Assembly (NCBI GenBank): GCA_031556065.1
Contig: JAVBTR010000066.1
Span: 28,777-92,776 of the forward strand
Reading direction: 5' to 3'
DNA: 64,000 bases
Source of the DNA: JAVBTR01 sp031556065
GTDB taxonomy: Bacteria; Bacillota; Clostridia; Christensenellales; Aristaeellaceae
The translations under genes were made by a program, and so were the position numbers. The notes beneath the pieces are model-generated. The model was given only the letters and a program-made list of their open reading frames with translations. It was not told where the DNA came from and ran no database searches. Below, in pieces: positions 33,529 to 42,115 of the stretch. Position 1 is the stretch's first letter. The number at the start of each line of letters is the position of its first letter.

Positions 33529-33919
33529 TAATCGCCTTGTCGCTTTATCACAATACCGTTTGGAACGCGCCAAGGCAATGTTTCAATCTGCTGAGCGTGA
33601 TTTCATTGCAGAAGATTACGCCTCCGCAAACAACAGAGCTTACTATTGCCTGTTTCACGCAATGCGCGCTGTATTAGCCCTAGATGAAGTAGATTTCAAA
33701 AAGCACTCAGCCGTTATCGCACGCTTTGGGCAAGAATACTTAAAGACAGACCGTATACCACGTTCGTTCGGCGCGCTCATCACCACTGCTGCCCTTATTC
33801 GTAATCGAAGCGACTATGAGGATTTTTATATTTGCTCCATTGAAGAAACAAAACAGCTCATTGACGGTGCAAAAGCGTTTATCATTTCAGTGGAATCATT
33901 CTTGTGTCAATCTGAATAA
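33521..33919 (+). CDS. HEPN-domain toxin partner
   Basis: 132 residues starting at GTG 33521 (VHDNRLVALSQYRLERAK), after GAGGGGG. It is all-helical, with HEPN features YASANNRAYYCLFHAMRAVL near residue 35 and RNRSDYEDF near residue 100. The classical RX4HXY ribonuclease motif of HepT is not matched, since no His follows the Arg, so it belongs to the PF05168-like HEPN branch. Tyrosines in RNRSDYEDFY could be the AMP acceptor. RNase activity is known for some relatives and is only inferred here. Confidence 0.82.
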   Translation: MHDNRLVALSQYRLERAKAMFQSAERDFIAEDYASANNRAYYCLFHAMRAVLALDEVDFKKHSAVIARFGQEYLKTDRIPRSFGALITTAALIRNRSDYEDFYICSIEETKQLIDGAKAFIISVESFLCQSE

Positions 33920-33988
33920 GCACCCCTCCATCTCTAAGCAGCTCAAGGGCTACTTTTTTGTGTAGCTTCTGAGAATGCCTGCATTTGT

Positions 33989-34824
33989 TTAGTCCTTACG
34001 ATAGTAGGCGCATTCGTAACCGTCCGCACGCAACGGCAAGCCCTCTGCCCAGTCGGGCACTTTTGCCATAATATCGCACACCTCCTTAAGCGATCCTTCG
34101 TGGTTCGCTTTTTCAATAACGATTTCATCATGGACATGAAACACAATGGGATAGCCTGCTGCCTCCACGTTTTGCATGGCGTAGGCAAGCAAGTCACGAG
34201 CAACCGCTTGTGCAACGTTCTTCGCAAGCTTGCCGCCGAAGGTTTCTATCTCGGCCCATTGATGATTGCCGCCGATGCCCATGTAGGCTACGCTTCTGCT
34301 ACCAAAACGGTTAGTCGTGAAATGTGGGGCGATATAGCACAGGCTTCGTCCGCTCGGCAAAAGGATGAACATCTTCTGTTCTTTCATGTATAGTCTAATG
34401 CGACCTACCTTGGCACTGGTCCTGTTCTCAATGACATGAAAGGCTGCACGCTCGATGGCTTTCCATAGCTTCACGATGCGCGGATTAGCGCCCCTCCAAG
34501 CGTCCACAAGGGGCTGCATTTCGCTCTCAGGCATCTCTGCCCCATGTTCTTAAGCGCCCCGACACCGCCCCCATAACCGCACGACAAAACAGCCTGCTTA
34601 CCCTTCTGGCGATACTCGTAGGCGGCCTGACCCTTGACAATGAGTTCCTTGGGCACATGAAACATACGACTGGCTGTAGCCTCGTAGATTTTTCCTTTGC
34701 CCCGGAACTCCTCCAGTACCCATTCCTCACCTGCCAACCAAGCAAGCACTCTCGCTTCAATGGCAGAGAAGTCTGCAACAAGAAACCGATGGTTTGCCTT
34801 TGGAACAAAGGCGGTACGGATCAA
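33989..34824 (-). pseudogene. Frameshifted, truncated family A DNA polymerase
   Basis: Two overlapping frames together make the polymerase domain of a phage/mobile-element DNA polymerase I. The upstream frame (34471-34824) holds motif A (FLVADFSAIEARVLAWLAGE) and the KQAVLSCGYGGGVGALKNMG helix. The downstream frame (33989-34534) continues PESEMQPLVDAWRGANPRI and holds motif C (VFHVHDEIVIE). The break is at a run of four C on the plus strand (34540-34543); one more base would join the frames as MGAEMPESEMQPL. The N-terminal two-thirds is missing, cut where a recombinase fragment begins. It is dead unless the frameshift is a sequencing error, and truncated in any case. Confidence 0.8.
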
Positions 34825-34825
34825 T

Positions 34826-34954
34826 TCAGAGAGCGTGCTTGGGATTGCTACAGTTTAAGCCCTTGTTTTTTCGCATTTCCTGTACCAAATCAAATTCCTT
34901 TGGATCAACAATAGCAGGATGACTATGCTTAATAAAGTATAGATGAGGCCGGCG
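34826..34954 (-). pseudogene. Internal fragment of a serine recombinase
   Basis: The frame RRPHLYFIKHSHPAIVDPKE continues FDLVQEMRKNKGL and stops at a TGA at 34826. This is the junction of recombinase and zinc-ribbon domains in large serine recombinases (HPAIVDPEEFDLVQ pattern). About 40 residues remain, wedged between a response-regulator stub and the polymerase remnant. Confidence 0.65.
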
Positions 34955-34961
34955 TCACCGC

Positions 34962-35036
34962 TTAGCCTTCCCTGGCAAATAATTCGCATAGCCCGCCGCG
35001 AAGCACCGAATCATCCTCAACAAGTAGTATCTGCAT
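34962..35036 (-). pseudogene. N-terminal stub of an OmpR-type response regulator
   Basis: ATG at 35036 opens MQILLVEDDSVLRGGLCELF, continues AREG and stops at TAA. This is the first beta strand and acidic pocket of a receiver domain, truncated after 24 codons. The DNA just beyond it belongs to a recombinase fragment, so an insertion or deletion cut the gene. Confidence 0.65.
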
Positions 35037-35150
35037 TGTTTCTCAGCTCCTTACGCCGATTATACCATTAAAAAAGTTGAACGCAAAGGGATGCTTTCTT
35101 TAATTAAACCATGTATAATGGAAATAAGATTTTGAAAGCAGGTGCAATCA

Positions 35151-36143
35151 ATGGAATATCCACTTCACGTTCGTGATATCATCGTTAGCGATCCCTTTAT
35201 TCTGGCCGATGAAAAAACACGTAAATACTATGTTTACGCCGCCTCTTTTAACCTAGACCGGTTCCCCGGTCAAAAACGGAAAGGGGTTTTTCACGCCCTG
35301 GTCAGCGAAGACCTGATCCACTGGAGCGCCCCTCAATTGGTCTTCGAACAGGGGGATTTCTGGGCCGATCTGGATTATTGGGCCCCAGAATGCCACCTGT
35401 GGCATGGAAAATATTACCTAATCTCCTCCTTTAGGGCGGAGGGTACTTACCGCCGCTGCCAGTGTCTGGTGGCAGATTCGCCTCTGGGCCCCTTTAAACC
35501 CGTGTCGCCCCACCCGGTAACCCCTCCCGGCTGGCAATGCCTGGACGGTACCCTTTATGCAGATGAAAAGGGCAGCCCCTGGATGGTCTTCTGCCATGAA
35601 TGGCTGCAGGTGTTCAATGGCCAGATTGCGGCTATCCCTCTGGCAGATGATCTTGGCAGTGCTATTGGGGAACCCATTATTCTCTTCCGGGCCTCTGATG
35701 CCCCCTGGCGGGCCAGCATGGCTGGGCAAGATAAAAGCAACGGCTTCGTTACCGATGGGCCTTTCCTTCACCGAATGAAGGATGGTTCTTTAATCATGCT
35801 TTGGTCCAACTTTTGCAAGGAGGGCTATGCCACAGGCTACGCTAAATCCGCAACGGGCCGTCTTCAAGGCCCCTGGATTCAGCAACCAGAGCCCCTCTAC
35901 GCCCATGACGGCGCCCACTCCATGCTGTTTACCACCTTTAAAGGTCAGCTGATGATGGCCCTTCACTCCCCCAATATCCATGAAAAAAAGCATATGCTTC
36001 TATTTGAAATGGAGGAGCAAAACGGCGAATTGTTTATCGTCAACGAAGTTACCGGCAATTGGTACAACCATATGGGCGGCTTTGGTGGCCCGTTCACCTA
36101 TAAGACCCAGCTTAAGGAGGAACCCTTTATTTCCAAGGCATAA
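35151..36143 (+). CDS. GH43-like glycoside hydrolase
   Basis: 330 residues. Start ATG 35151 (MEYPLHVRDIIVSDPFIL), eight bases after AGCAGG; the in-frame GTG at 35142 lies inside that ribosome site. Five-bladed beta-propeller features: DIIVSDPFILAD with the putative general-base Asp, YWAPECHLWHGKYYLISS with a possible catalytic Glu, and SNGFVTDGPFLHRM later. The family splits arabinose, xylose or galactose from plant glycans. No signal peptide. It stands alone, with GC content like the first 30 kb and unlike its broken neighbours, and has its own terminator. A TATAAT lies at 35114-35119 without a good -35. Confidence 0.87.
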   Translation: MEYPLHVRDIIVSDPFILADEKTRKYYVYAASFNLDRFPGQKRKGVFHALVSEDLIHWSAPQLVFEQGDFWADLDYWAPECHLWHGKYYLISSFRAEGTYRRCQCLVADSPLGPFKPVSPHPVTPPGWQCLDGTLYADEKGSPWMVFCHEWLQVFNGQIAAIPLADDLGSAIGEPIILFRASDAPWRASMAGQDKSNGFVTDGPFLHRMKDGSLIMLWSNFCKEGYATGYAKSATGRLQGPWIQQPEPLYAHDGAHSMLFTTFKGQLMMALHSPNIHEKKHMLLFEMEEQNGELFIVNEVTGNWYNHMGGFGGPFTYKTQLKEEPFISKA

Positions 36144-36149
36144 CCGCCA

Positions 36150-36186
36150 CCCACTGAACACGAAAAGGCGTTCAGTGGGTTTTTTT
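36150..36186 (+). terminator. Terminator of the GH43 gene
   Basis: CCCACTGAAC (36150-36159) and GTTCAGTGGG (36170-36179) form a perfect ten-pair stem followed by seven T. It lies six bases past the GH43 stop. Confidence 0.95.
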
Positions 36187-36215
36187 AAGCAAATCAAAAA
36201 ACATGAAAAAAGGAC

Positions 36216-36244
36216 TTGCATTCTACCCCATCATCGAGTATAAT
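36216..36244 (+). promoter_or_regulatory. tRNA promoter
   Basis: -35 TTGCAT (36216-36221), 17-base spacer, perfect -10 TATAAT (36239-36244), about 18 bases upstream of the broken tRNA and reading into the intact tRNA-Thr. Confidence 0.8.
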
Positions 36245-36261
36245 ATCAACGTTGCCCAAAT

Positions 36262-36304
36262 GCTGATATAGCTCAGCTGGTAGAGCGCATCCTTGGTAAG
36301 GATG
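36262..36304 (+). pseudogene. 5' half of a tRNA-Thr gene, 3' half lost
   Basis: GCTGATATAGCTCAGCTGGT and the following bases give a normal acceptor 5' strand, D arm and an anticodon arm identical to the intact tRNA-Thr downstream (CATCC-TTGGTAA-GGATG). After 36304 the sequence no longer provides a T arm, a GTTCGA loop or a matching acceptor 3' strand (TATCAGC expected). It is a broken tRNA-Thr(GGT), possibly cut by integration or deletion at its 3' end. Confidence 0.8.
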
Positions 36305-36339
36305 TACTTCATACAGGTTCCCAGCCTAAATTCCCATCT

Positions 36340-36415
<76 letters not shown>

Positions 36416-36421
36416 ACAAAG

Positions 36422-36455
36422 CACCATTGTGATTACAGTCACGGTGGTGTTTTTT
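36422..36455 (+). terminator. Terminator after tRNA-Thr
   Basis: CACCATTGTGA (36422-36432) pairs with TCACGGTGGTG (36439-36449), eleven pairs including two G-T, followed by six T. Confidence 0.85.
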
Positions 36456-36552
36456 CGTTGTACCACCTAGCCTTGCGGGCTTTTCATCATCCGATTTACG
36501 CTCTACACTTTTCATCTTTTCTTGATATCTCTCCTTCCGAATTTCTGTTCTT

Positions 36553-36678
36553 CAGCTAATTTTTTGCCCCCTTCAGCTAATTTCGTTTAGCTGAGGGGAT
36601 TTAGTTCCGTACTCCCACTTTTTGCAGAAACTACATTTTGCTCTCCAGCTAATTTTCCAGCTAATTTTTCAAAAAGCT
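36553..36678. repeat. CAGCTAATTT repeat cluster between tRNA and integrase
   Basis: Four direct copies of CAGCTAATTT at 36553, 36574, 36656 and 36668, plus a partial inverted copy TTTAGCTG at 36587-36594. They lie between the tRNA-Thr and the 3' end of the integrase gene, where integrase arm-type binding sites are found in related elements. The spacing of 21, 82 and 12 bases is irregular. Confidence 0.6.
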
Positions 36679-36701
36679 GTGCGCTGAAAATGGCGTTCTG
36701 C

Positions 36702-38162
36702 TCATACTGCGCTTAACAGTAAGTTCTGCATTAGTTGACGTGCCAACTCCGGATCCTGCTGGATTTTCTCCAGTATTGCCGCCACATCAGCATCCGCTTC
36801 CTCATGTTCTTGTCTGGGATAAAAGCTTCCTTCAACCAGTCTTGAAAGCGCACGTTTTTCCGAATCCAGCGCCTCGTTATAGTTGCTCATCAGCACTTCT
36901 GGCGATTGACCTGCGTTTTCAGCCACAAGCTGAAAGTTGTTCTGCGACAAGCGTACCTTGTGCATCTGCCCAGATTTTCGCAATCCTTGAAAGTCGATCC
37001 GGTCGCCTTCTTCAACCTTCATGCATACTTGATGCTCTTTGAACCCCTTTTCCAGCGACTTCGGATCAAGCGGACGCCCATCGTTATGACAAAGCAATAA
37101 ACCATAATCGTGATACTCATTTAGGAAAAATGATTTATGCTCCTCGATCTGCTCCAACTGCTCTTTAATTTCTCTAAGAAGCGGTTCCGTCAGATATTGC
37201 TTACGTTTGCTTCCCTCTGTCTTGGGTCCTTTAAGAATCAAGCTACTTTTAGCTGTCGTCACTTGTTTGGGAAAGATGCGAATGATCTCATTTTTCGGCA
37301 GTTCATTAAGCGCTGTGTCAGATACCCTTTGTAATTGCCTTGTAATCCACAGGCTGCCGTCCCGGAAGTCTATGGTGTTCAGATCTAACCCCGCAACTTC
37401 GCCGGCTCTGAGCGAGCAGACAAAGGCAATATGAACAGCTAGATGAAGCAACTTGTCATCTTGAATAGATTCCAGCATCTTACTGACCTTTGCTTGATCC
37501 CAAGCTCTTCGCTTTTGCGTTTTCTCCAAGGGGGCGGTCACATCAGGGATTTCAGTAATATAATTCCACTTCTTCGCTGTACGAAAGCCTGACATGAGCA
37601 CAATATAGCATTTCTTAATCGTGCTGGAAGAAAGCGTTGGGATTTCACACGGAAGCTTTCCGTAGCTCTTATGCCCCTTGCAGGGTTTCTTGCTAAGATG
37701 ATCCAGAAAGCTGTCAATATCCTCAGCTGTGATTTTGCTCATCACCCGATTTCCAAAGTAGGGCAAAATGTGATTGTTGAGGTTCTGCCTATAACTGTCG
37801 TATGAATTAGGTGAAAAACGATTCTTCCTTGCATGAAAGGGAAGCCACTTTTCCACAAACTCGGCATACTTCCTGCCCATGTTATCTTCAACCATACCGC
37901 TGGCTGTTACCAGCTCCGGTATACCCGGTTGAAACTGCTCGTTAATCGCTTTTTCTACGGCTTTCTTTCGGCGATACTCTAACGCTGCCTTCATAACCTC
38001 ACGATCAAGATTACTCTTTTGCAAGTAATCAATATATGCTTTTCGATGCTTTGCTTCCAGCTCCGTTACATATGTTTCCCACTGTTGCTTCGTTTCACCC
38101 GCTTCCGTACGGTACGTGTAGATAATGTTGTGAGCTGTTCCTCTCACTTTATAAGTTGCCAT
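36702..38162 (-). CDS. Tyrosine recombinase (integrase) of an integrative element
   Basis: 486 residues, ATG 38162 after AAAGGATGGGC. An N-terminal DNA-binding region (~1-100) precedes a SAM-like core-binding domain (FSPNSYDSYRQNLNNHILPY) and the catalytic domain. The first catalytic Arg is in FVCSLRAGEVAGL, the second in FQGLRKSGQMHKVRL, and the nucleophile Tyr in PEVLMSNYNEA. The usual HxxR and LGH histidines read Gln (FQGLR, AGQSPE). I recall that GQSPEVLM-type integrases of Bacillota elements often show this, so it is probably normal for the subfamily. It works with the small excisionase upstream to move the element at the tRNA-Thr site. Confidence 0.93.
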   Translation of the reverse strand: MATYKVRGTAHNIIYTYRTEAGETKQQWETYVTELEAKHRKAYIDYLQKSNLDREVMKAALEYRRKKAVEKAINEQFQPGIPELVTASGMVEDNMGRKYAEFVEKWLPFHARKNRFSPNSYDSYRQNLNNHILPYFGNRVMSKITAEDIDSFLDHLSKKPCKGHKSYGKLPCEIPTLSSSTIKKCYIVLMSGFRTAKKWNYITEIPDVTAPLEKTQKRRAWDQAKVSKMLESIQDDKLLHLAVHIAFVCSLRAGEVAGLDLNTIDFRDGSLWITRQLQRVSDTALNELPKNEIIRIFPKQVTTAKSSLILKGPKTEGSKRKQYLTEPLLREIKEQLEQIEEHKSFFLNEYHDYGLLLCHNDGRPLDPKSLEKGFKEHQVCMKVEEGDRIDFQGLRKSGQMHKVRLSQNNFQLVAENAGQSPEVLMSNYNEALDSEKRALSRLVEGSFYPRQEHEEADADVAAILEKIQQDPELARQLMQNLLLSAV

Positions 38163-38211
38163 ATTAGCCCATCCTTTCCTGATTGGGGTCAGGTAAAGAT
38201 TGCCTGCTTGT

Positions 38212-38409
38212 TCATCCGTTGTTCAACCATTGATCGAATGATTCTTTATGAATCCGCAGGCATCGTTTTCCTAACCGCATCACCTTAAAATCGGTTGTTG
38301 ATTCGCACATTTCATAAGCTTTGCGAATACTAATGCCAAGGATTTGAGCTACTTGTTCAGCGGTGTAAGTACGCTGGACTGCTTCACTGCTAGGGTTGAT
38401 AACACTCAT
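38212..38409 (-). CDS. Excisionase-like DNA-binding protein
   Basis: 65 residues. Start ATG 38409 follows AAAGGAGTAACGTT. A single MerR-like winged helix: TYTAEQVAQILGISIRKAYE, then KVMRLGKRCLRIHKESFDQW, typical of the excisionase (helix_turn_helix, PF12728) family. It sits 49 bases upstream of the integrase on the same strand, as in Tn916-like xis-int pairs. It bends the element ends to direct excision. Confidence 0.88.
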   Translation of the reverse strand: MSVINPSSEAVQRTYTAEQVAQILGISIRKAYEMCESTTDFKVMRLGKRCLRIHKESFDQWLNNG

Positions 38410-38436
38410 AACGTTACTCCTTTTGCAGCCTGACAA

Positions 38437-38892
38437 CTGTATGGAATGTGATGTACCTCCTTCCTCAAATTCTGATTAGCAGGTACACCCATTCTAAAAC
38501 AGTCATTGTCAAGCGTCAATGATACGGCGCTTGGGTTCATTACAGGCTGCGGTCAGCTTTGCCGCACATAGTCCCAGAATGCCGCTGTCTTGCCTTCAAC
38601 TGGCGAACACCCCAGGAACTCCCCCTCTAGTCTGTGGGAGGCTGTGTAGAAGTCTCATTATGCCGCACTAGATCGTCGCGCCTTACTTGCCACAGTAAGG
38701 TCAACAGGTTGCGTTGATCGCTTAGGATTGCTCCCTCATTGCGCCGCCCTGTTTGTCGCTCCCGCCATGCGGTTTACGTGCCTGTAACTGTTCATATTCA
38801 CTTATCAAGTTACTATTAATCCATTTTAATTAAGAAGAAACATTATTCTCCTCACTACCCGTGACAAATTAGCTATATTATTCTAGCTACTA
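38437..38892. other. Non-coding interval of the integrative element
   Basis: 456 bases between the excisionase and the sigma-like gene. No credible ORF on either strand. It is GC-richer than its flanks around 38520-38780 and contains a perfect hairpin CCTTACT/AGTAAGG (38691-38710). It could be a structured RNA or a transfer/control region of the element. I cannot assign it. Confidence 0.4.
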
Positions 38893-39315
38893 TTAAATAT
38901 TCTCCAATAATAGTTGCTCCATGTGTTTTAGTCCGCGCTGAATGCTTTGACTTACCGCATAGCATCTAACGCCTTCTGCGCAAGCTATTGCTTTCAAATT
39001 CATGCCTAGAAAATAATAGGCATATATCCGCTTGCCCTGTTTGTCAGATAGTTTTGATATAGCAGCGTGTAACTGTTCGTATGTTATCTTTTGCTCATAT
39101 ATTTCATGAGGCGTATGTGTAACAAACAGCATTTCATTCTCGATGCCGTCATCTCTATCTAATGAGAAATAAGCCTTATGACGATAAGTTTTACGGCGAT
39201 AGGCAGCCTCCTGACGATCCATTTGCTTTATTTTCTCTGCAACTTCATCGGACACCTCAACAAAGCAATCTTCATAGTAATAAGGATATAAATCTCGCAA
39301 ATTAATAGTAATCAT
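38893..39315 (-). CDS. Sigma-70-like regulator of an integrative element
   Basis: 140 residues, ATG 39315 after GGAGGTAGTAA. The N-terminal ~60 residues are charged and tyrosine-rich (YPYYYEDCFVEVSDEV). The C-terminal ~60 residues look like sigma region 4: AISKLSDKQGKRIYAYYFLG, then a helix-turn-helix LKAIACAEGVRCYAVSQSIQRGLKHMEQLL. The layout is that of small sigma-like regulators (Orf7 type) of Tn916-family elements, which control conjugation or excision genes. It completes an int-xis-regulator end module. No conjugation genes are present nearby, so the element is reduced, or mobilised in trans. Confidence 0.75.
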   Translation of the reverse strand: MITINLRDLYPYYYEDCFVEVSDEVAEKIKQMDRQEAAYRRKTYRHKAYFSLDRDDGIENEMLFVTHTPHEIYEQKITYEQLHAAISKLSDKQGKRIYAYYFLGMNLKAIACAEGVRCYAVSQSIQRGLKHMEQLLLENI

Positions 39316-39715
39316 TTACTACCTCCTGATTCATTTCATTATTGGTGTGAAACGAACGACTAAGGAGGTGGCGCACGTGGCCAACAAAACATATTAGCAA
39401 TATGTACACATTGTTCTGGTTTGAAATCCGATTAGCATGACTCCAATCTGACGGTATTATTTTCTTACCAAATAGAAGAATTGCCCGTCCATAAGAAGAA
39501 TCGTTGCGCAAAAAAACTACCAAGCTAAAAAGCTTGGCAATTATTTCAAGTGCGATTAAATACTGTGATGCCCGTAACGATTTTTGTAATAAAGCATTAT
39601 ATATGTTACTATCAAATAGCGAGCGTTTTCATCGTTTTATTTTCACGAAAGAAGTTGTTTACCACTTGCAGTCAAATAAGATGCACCCATTATGGGTTCT
39701 TATCTTGATACATCC
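39316..39715. other. AT-rich interval at the edge of the glycan locus
   Basis: 400 bases with no supported gene, though short frames occur. It joins the integrative-element module to the carbohydrate block. A sequence matching the catabolite-control cre consensus is at 39618-39632, but it lies behind the 3' end of the GH3 gene. No terminator was seen for the GH3 gene. Confidence 0.4.
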
Positions 39716-42007
39716 TTATCTCTGCTTTACTCCTTCTTTTACTGCAGTCTGCATTGTTTTAAGCAATTCATGCCACTCATCCTTTGATAATTCACCAAAG
39801 GTCAAAAGCGCACCAAAAGGCAACTCCATAGCAGACTCCTTAAGTGCCTCTGCCCCTTCACCCAATTCAGAATTATCACTTTGAGAGGATGCGCCGAAAT
39901 GTGTCATCACATTCTGAATAAGCTGTTCTATAAGTGGTGCAGTTGCTGGATGGCGAGCCAGTTCACTCAAACTGGTTTCACCTGTCACTACAATGGGGAG
40001 GCATTGGGATGAGTTCATTTGCACAAAAGAACACGCCCGCAGGTCACGGCTAGACGAACCTACGCTGATGGCATATTGACCGCTCGGTGCAAACCAATCA
40101 TTGATAACTGTTTCATAATAGGTAAAAGCACGCTTATCCAAGGAGAAAGTCACGGTTTTGCTTTCGCCGGGTGTCAATGCCACCTTTTCAAAGGCCTTCA
40201 GTTCACGTATCGGGCGGCGTACTTCACTGTTATTTTCACCCACATAAAGTTGTACGACTTCCTTACCAAAGCAACTACCGATATTTGTTACCGTTACACT
40301 GACAGATAACAAGTCTTTATCAGTAATAGCTTCTTTTGATAACTTCAGATCGCTGTATGCGAAGGCGGTATAGCTTAAGCCGTGCCCAAAGGGAAACAGC
40401 ACCGACATTTCGCGTTTATCGTACCAGCGATAGCCTACAAACACACCTTCGCGATATTCAGTCACACCACGCTCACCAGGGAAATCCAGATAGCACGGCG
40501 TATCCTGTAAGCGCATGGGGAAGGTTTCAGCCAGTTTGCCACAGGGATTACTATCGCCGTACAATAGTGCCATAGTTGCCTCGCTAGCACCATCCCCAGC
40601 TAGGTACATTTCAAGAATAGCAGGAACATGGTTCACCCATGGCATAGCCACAGGTGAGCCATTTGACAGTACCACCACGGTGTTTGGCTGCACTGCGCAT
40701 ACAGCGGCAATCAGAGCGTTTTGATTATCGGGCAGATTGATATGCTTTCGGTCTGCACCTTCCGCTTCAAAACACCCCGGAAGCCCAGCGAAGATTACTG
40801 CTACTTGACTGGCTTTAGCCAACGCCACGGCTTCGTTAAGCAAAGCTTCGTCTGTTTCATCTTTGTTCAGGTCAAAGCCCCTGGCATATTCAATATCGGA
40901 ACGTCCTTGGATCAATTGAGCAATAGCGGGTATCTTTGAAGAATTGATAAAGCTGCTGCCGCTACCTTGGATCCGAGGCTTTTCGATGAACCCACCGATA
41001 AATGCAGACTTTGTACCCTTTTGAAGCGGTAGCACATGCTGATCATTTTTTAGGAGTACAGCGCACTCCTTAGCCGCCTCCAAAGCAATTTGATAATCAT
41101 TATCTCGATTGAACGCAGCCGTTTCATCACGTTGGCTTACTGCCTTATCGATAAATGTCAGCAGATTACGCACCACATTATCGAGCACATCAATGGATAA
41201 ACTGCCTTCCTGCACGGCTTGGACAATCTGAGCATCGTTCACAAGCCCACCTGAACCACCCGGCATTTCCAAATCAAGCCCTGCCTCAATTCCCCTCACC
41301 CGATTTTTGACAGCGCCCCAATCAGTGACAACCATGCCATTATAGCCCCATTCAGTACGCAGAATGTCGGTGAGAAGTTGTTTGTTTTCAGCAGCAAAAG
41401 TACCATTTACTCTATTATAAGAGCACATAACACCCATAGGTTTGGCTTCCTTAACTGCGCTTTCAAAACTGGAGAGATAAACTTCCCGCAAGGTACGTTC
41501 ATCAACCACACTATCGCCAGTTAGCCGCTTGGTCTCCTGATTATTGGCAGCATAATGCTTGATGCACGCACCCACTCCTTTTGATTGCAAGCCTTTAATG
41601 TATGCAGTCGCCATCTGTGCGGATAAAAGCGGATCCTCGGAATAATATTCAAAATTTCGCCCACACAAAGGACTACGCTTAATGTTTACACCTGGTCCCA
41701 ATAACATACTCACGTTTTCTGCTTGGCACTCATTGCCTAGGGTTTCCCCAATTGTCTGCGCTAGATTTCTGTCAAAGCTAGCCGCTACCGCACCGGACGT
41801 AGGAAAGCATACAGCTTTAATGCTTTCATTAATCCCTAAGTGATCCCCTTCGCCTAACTGCTTACGTAGGCCGTTAGGGCCGTCACACATCATCACCTTT
41901 GGGATACCCAGTCTCTCTATGGGCTTAGTTCTCCAGAAATCCGCTCCAGAACATAAGGAAGCCTTTTCCTCCAAAGTCAATTCACTTAATAAATGTTCGA
42001 TATTCAT
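39716..42007 (-). CDS. GH3 beta-glucosidase/beta-xylosidase
   Basis: 763 residues, ATG 42007 after GGAGACGAAAGC. The full GH3 architecture is present: an (alpha/beta)8 domain with IKHYAANNQET and the nucleophile Asp in MVVTDWGAVKNR, an alpha/beta sandwich domain (CAVLLKNDQHVLPL; FIEKPRIQGSGSSFI), and a fibronectin-III-like C-terminal domain (KEVVQLYVGENNSEVRRPIR). A ~75-residue helical extension follows (GETSLSELARHPATAPLIEQ), which I have seen in clostridial beta-glucosidases. No signal peptide, so it acts in the cytoplasm on beta-linked oligosaccharides such as xylo- or cello-oligomers. Last gene of the 24-kb minus-strand block. Confidence 0.92.
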   Translation of the reverse strand: MNIEHLLSELTLEEKASLCSGADFWRTKPIERLGIPKVMMCDGPNGLRKQLGEGDHLGINESIKAVCFPTSGAVAASFDRNLAQTIGETLGNECQAENVSMLLGPGVNIKRSPLCGRNFEYYSEDPLLSAQMATAYIKGLQSKGVGACIKHYAANNQETKRLTGDSVVDERTLREVYLSSFESAVKEAKPMGVMCSYNRVNGTFAAENKQLLTDILRTEWGYNGMVVTDWGAVKNRVRGIEAGLDLEMPGGSGGLVNDAQIVQAVQEGSLSIDVLDNVVRNLLTFIDKAVSQRDETAAFNRDNDYQIALEAAKECAVLLKNDQHVLPLQKGTKSAFIGGFIEKPRIQGSGSSFINSSKIPAIAQLIQGRSDIEYARGFDLNKDETDEALLNEAVALAKASQVAVIFAGLPGCFEAEGADRKHINLPDNQNALIAAVCAVQPNTVVVLSNGSPVAMPWVNHVPAILEMYLAGDGASEATMALLYGDSNPCGKLAETFPMRLQDTPCYLDFPGERGVTEYREGVFVGYRWYDKREMSVLFPFGHGLSYTAFAYSDLKLSKEAITDKDLLSVSVTVTNIGSCFGKEVVQLYVGENNSEVRRPIRELKAFEKVALTPGESKTVTFSLDKRAFTYYETVINDWFAPSGQYAISVGSSSRDLRACSFVQMNSSQCLPIVVTGETSLSELARHPATAPLIEQLIQNVMTHFGASSQSDNSELGEGAEALKESAMELPFGALLTFGELSKDEWHELLKTMQTAVKEGVKQR

Positions 42008-42115
42008 GCTTTCGTCTCCTTAATATCACGACTTTGGCACTGTACAGCCTTTTGTCACCCTACGTGACCGTTAGCTCTCCACCTTGTGCGATCAACTATT
42101 TTTTGCGATATGAAA

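Noticed and set aside
36702..38162. Integrase inactivation because conserved His residues read Gln
   Set aside because: Arg and Tyr catalytic residues are in place, and I recall related Bacillota integrases with the same GQSPEVLM pattern, so this is probably a subfamily trait.
39302..39523. 73-codon minus-strand frame upstream of the sigma-like gene
   Set aside because: No ribosome site, overlaps the start of a better-supported gene, and no recognisable motif.
39618..39632. Sequence matching the catabolite-control cre consensus (ATGAAAACGCTCGCT on the minus strand)
   Set aside because: It lies behind the 3' end of the GH3 gene and ~300 bases upstream of an element regulator, not near a sugar promoter. 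A chance match is likely.
42038..42060. TGGCAC resembling a sigma-54 -24 element upstream of the GH3 gene
   Set aside because: The spacing to a GC at -12 is wrong and it points away from the GH3 gene.
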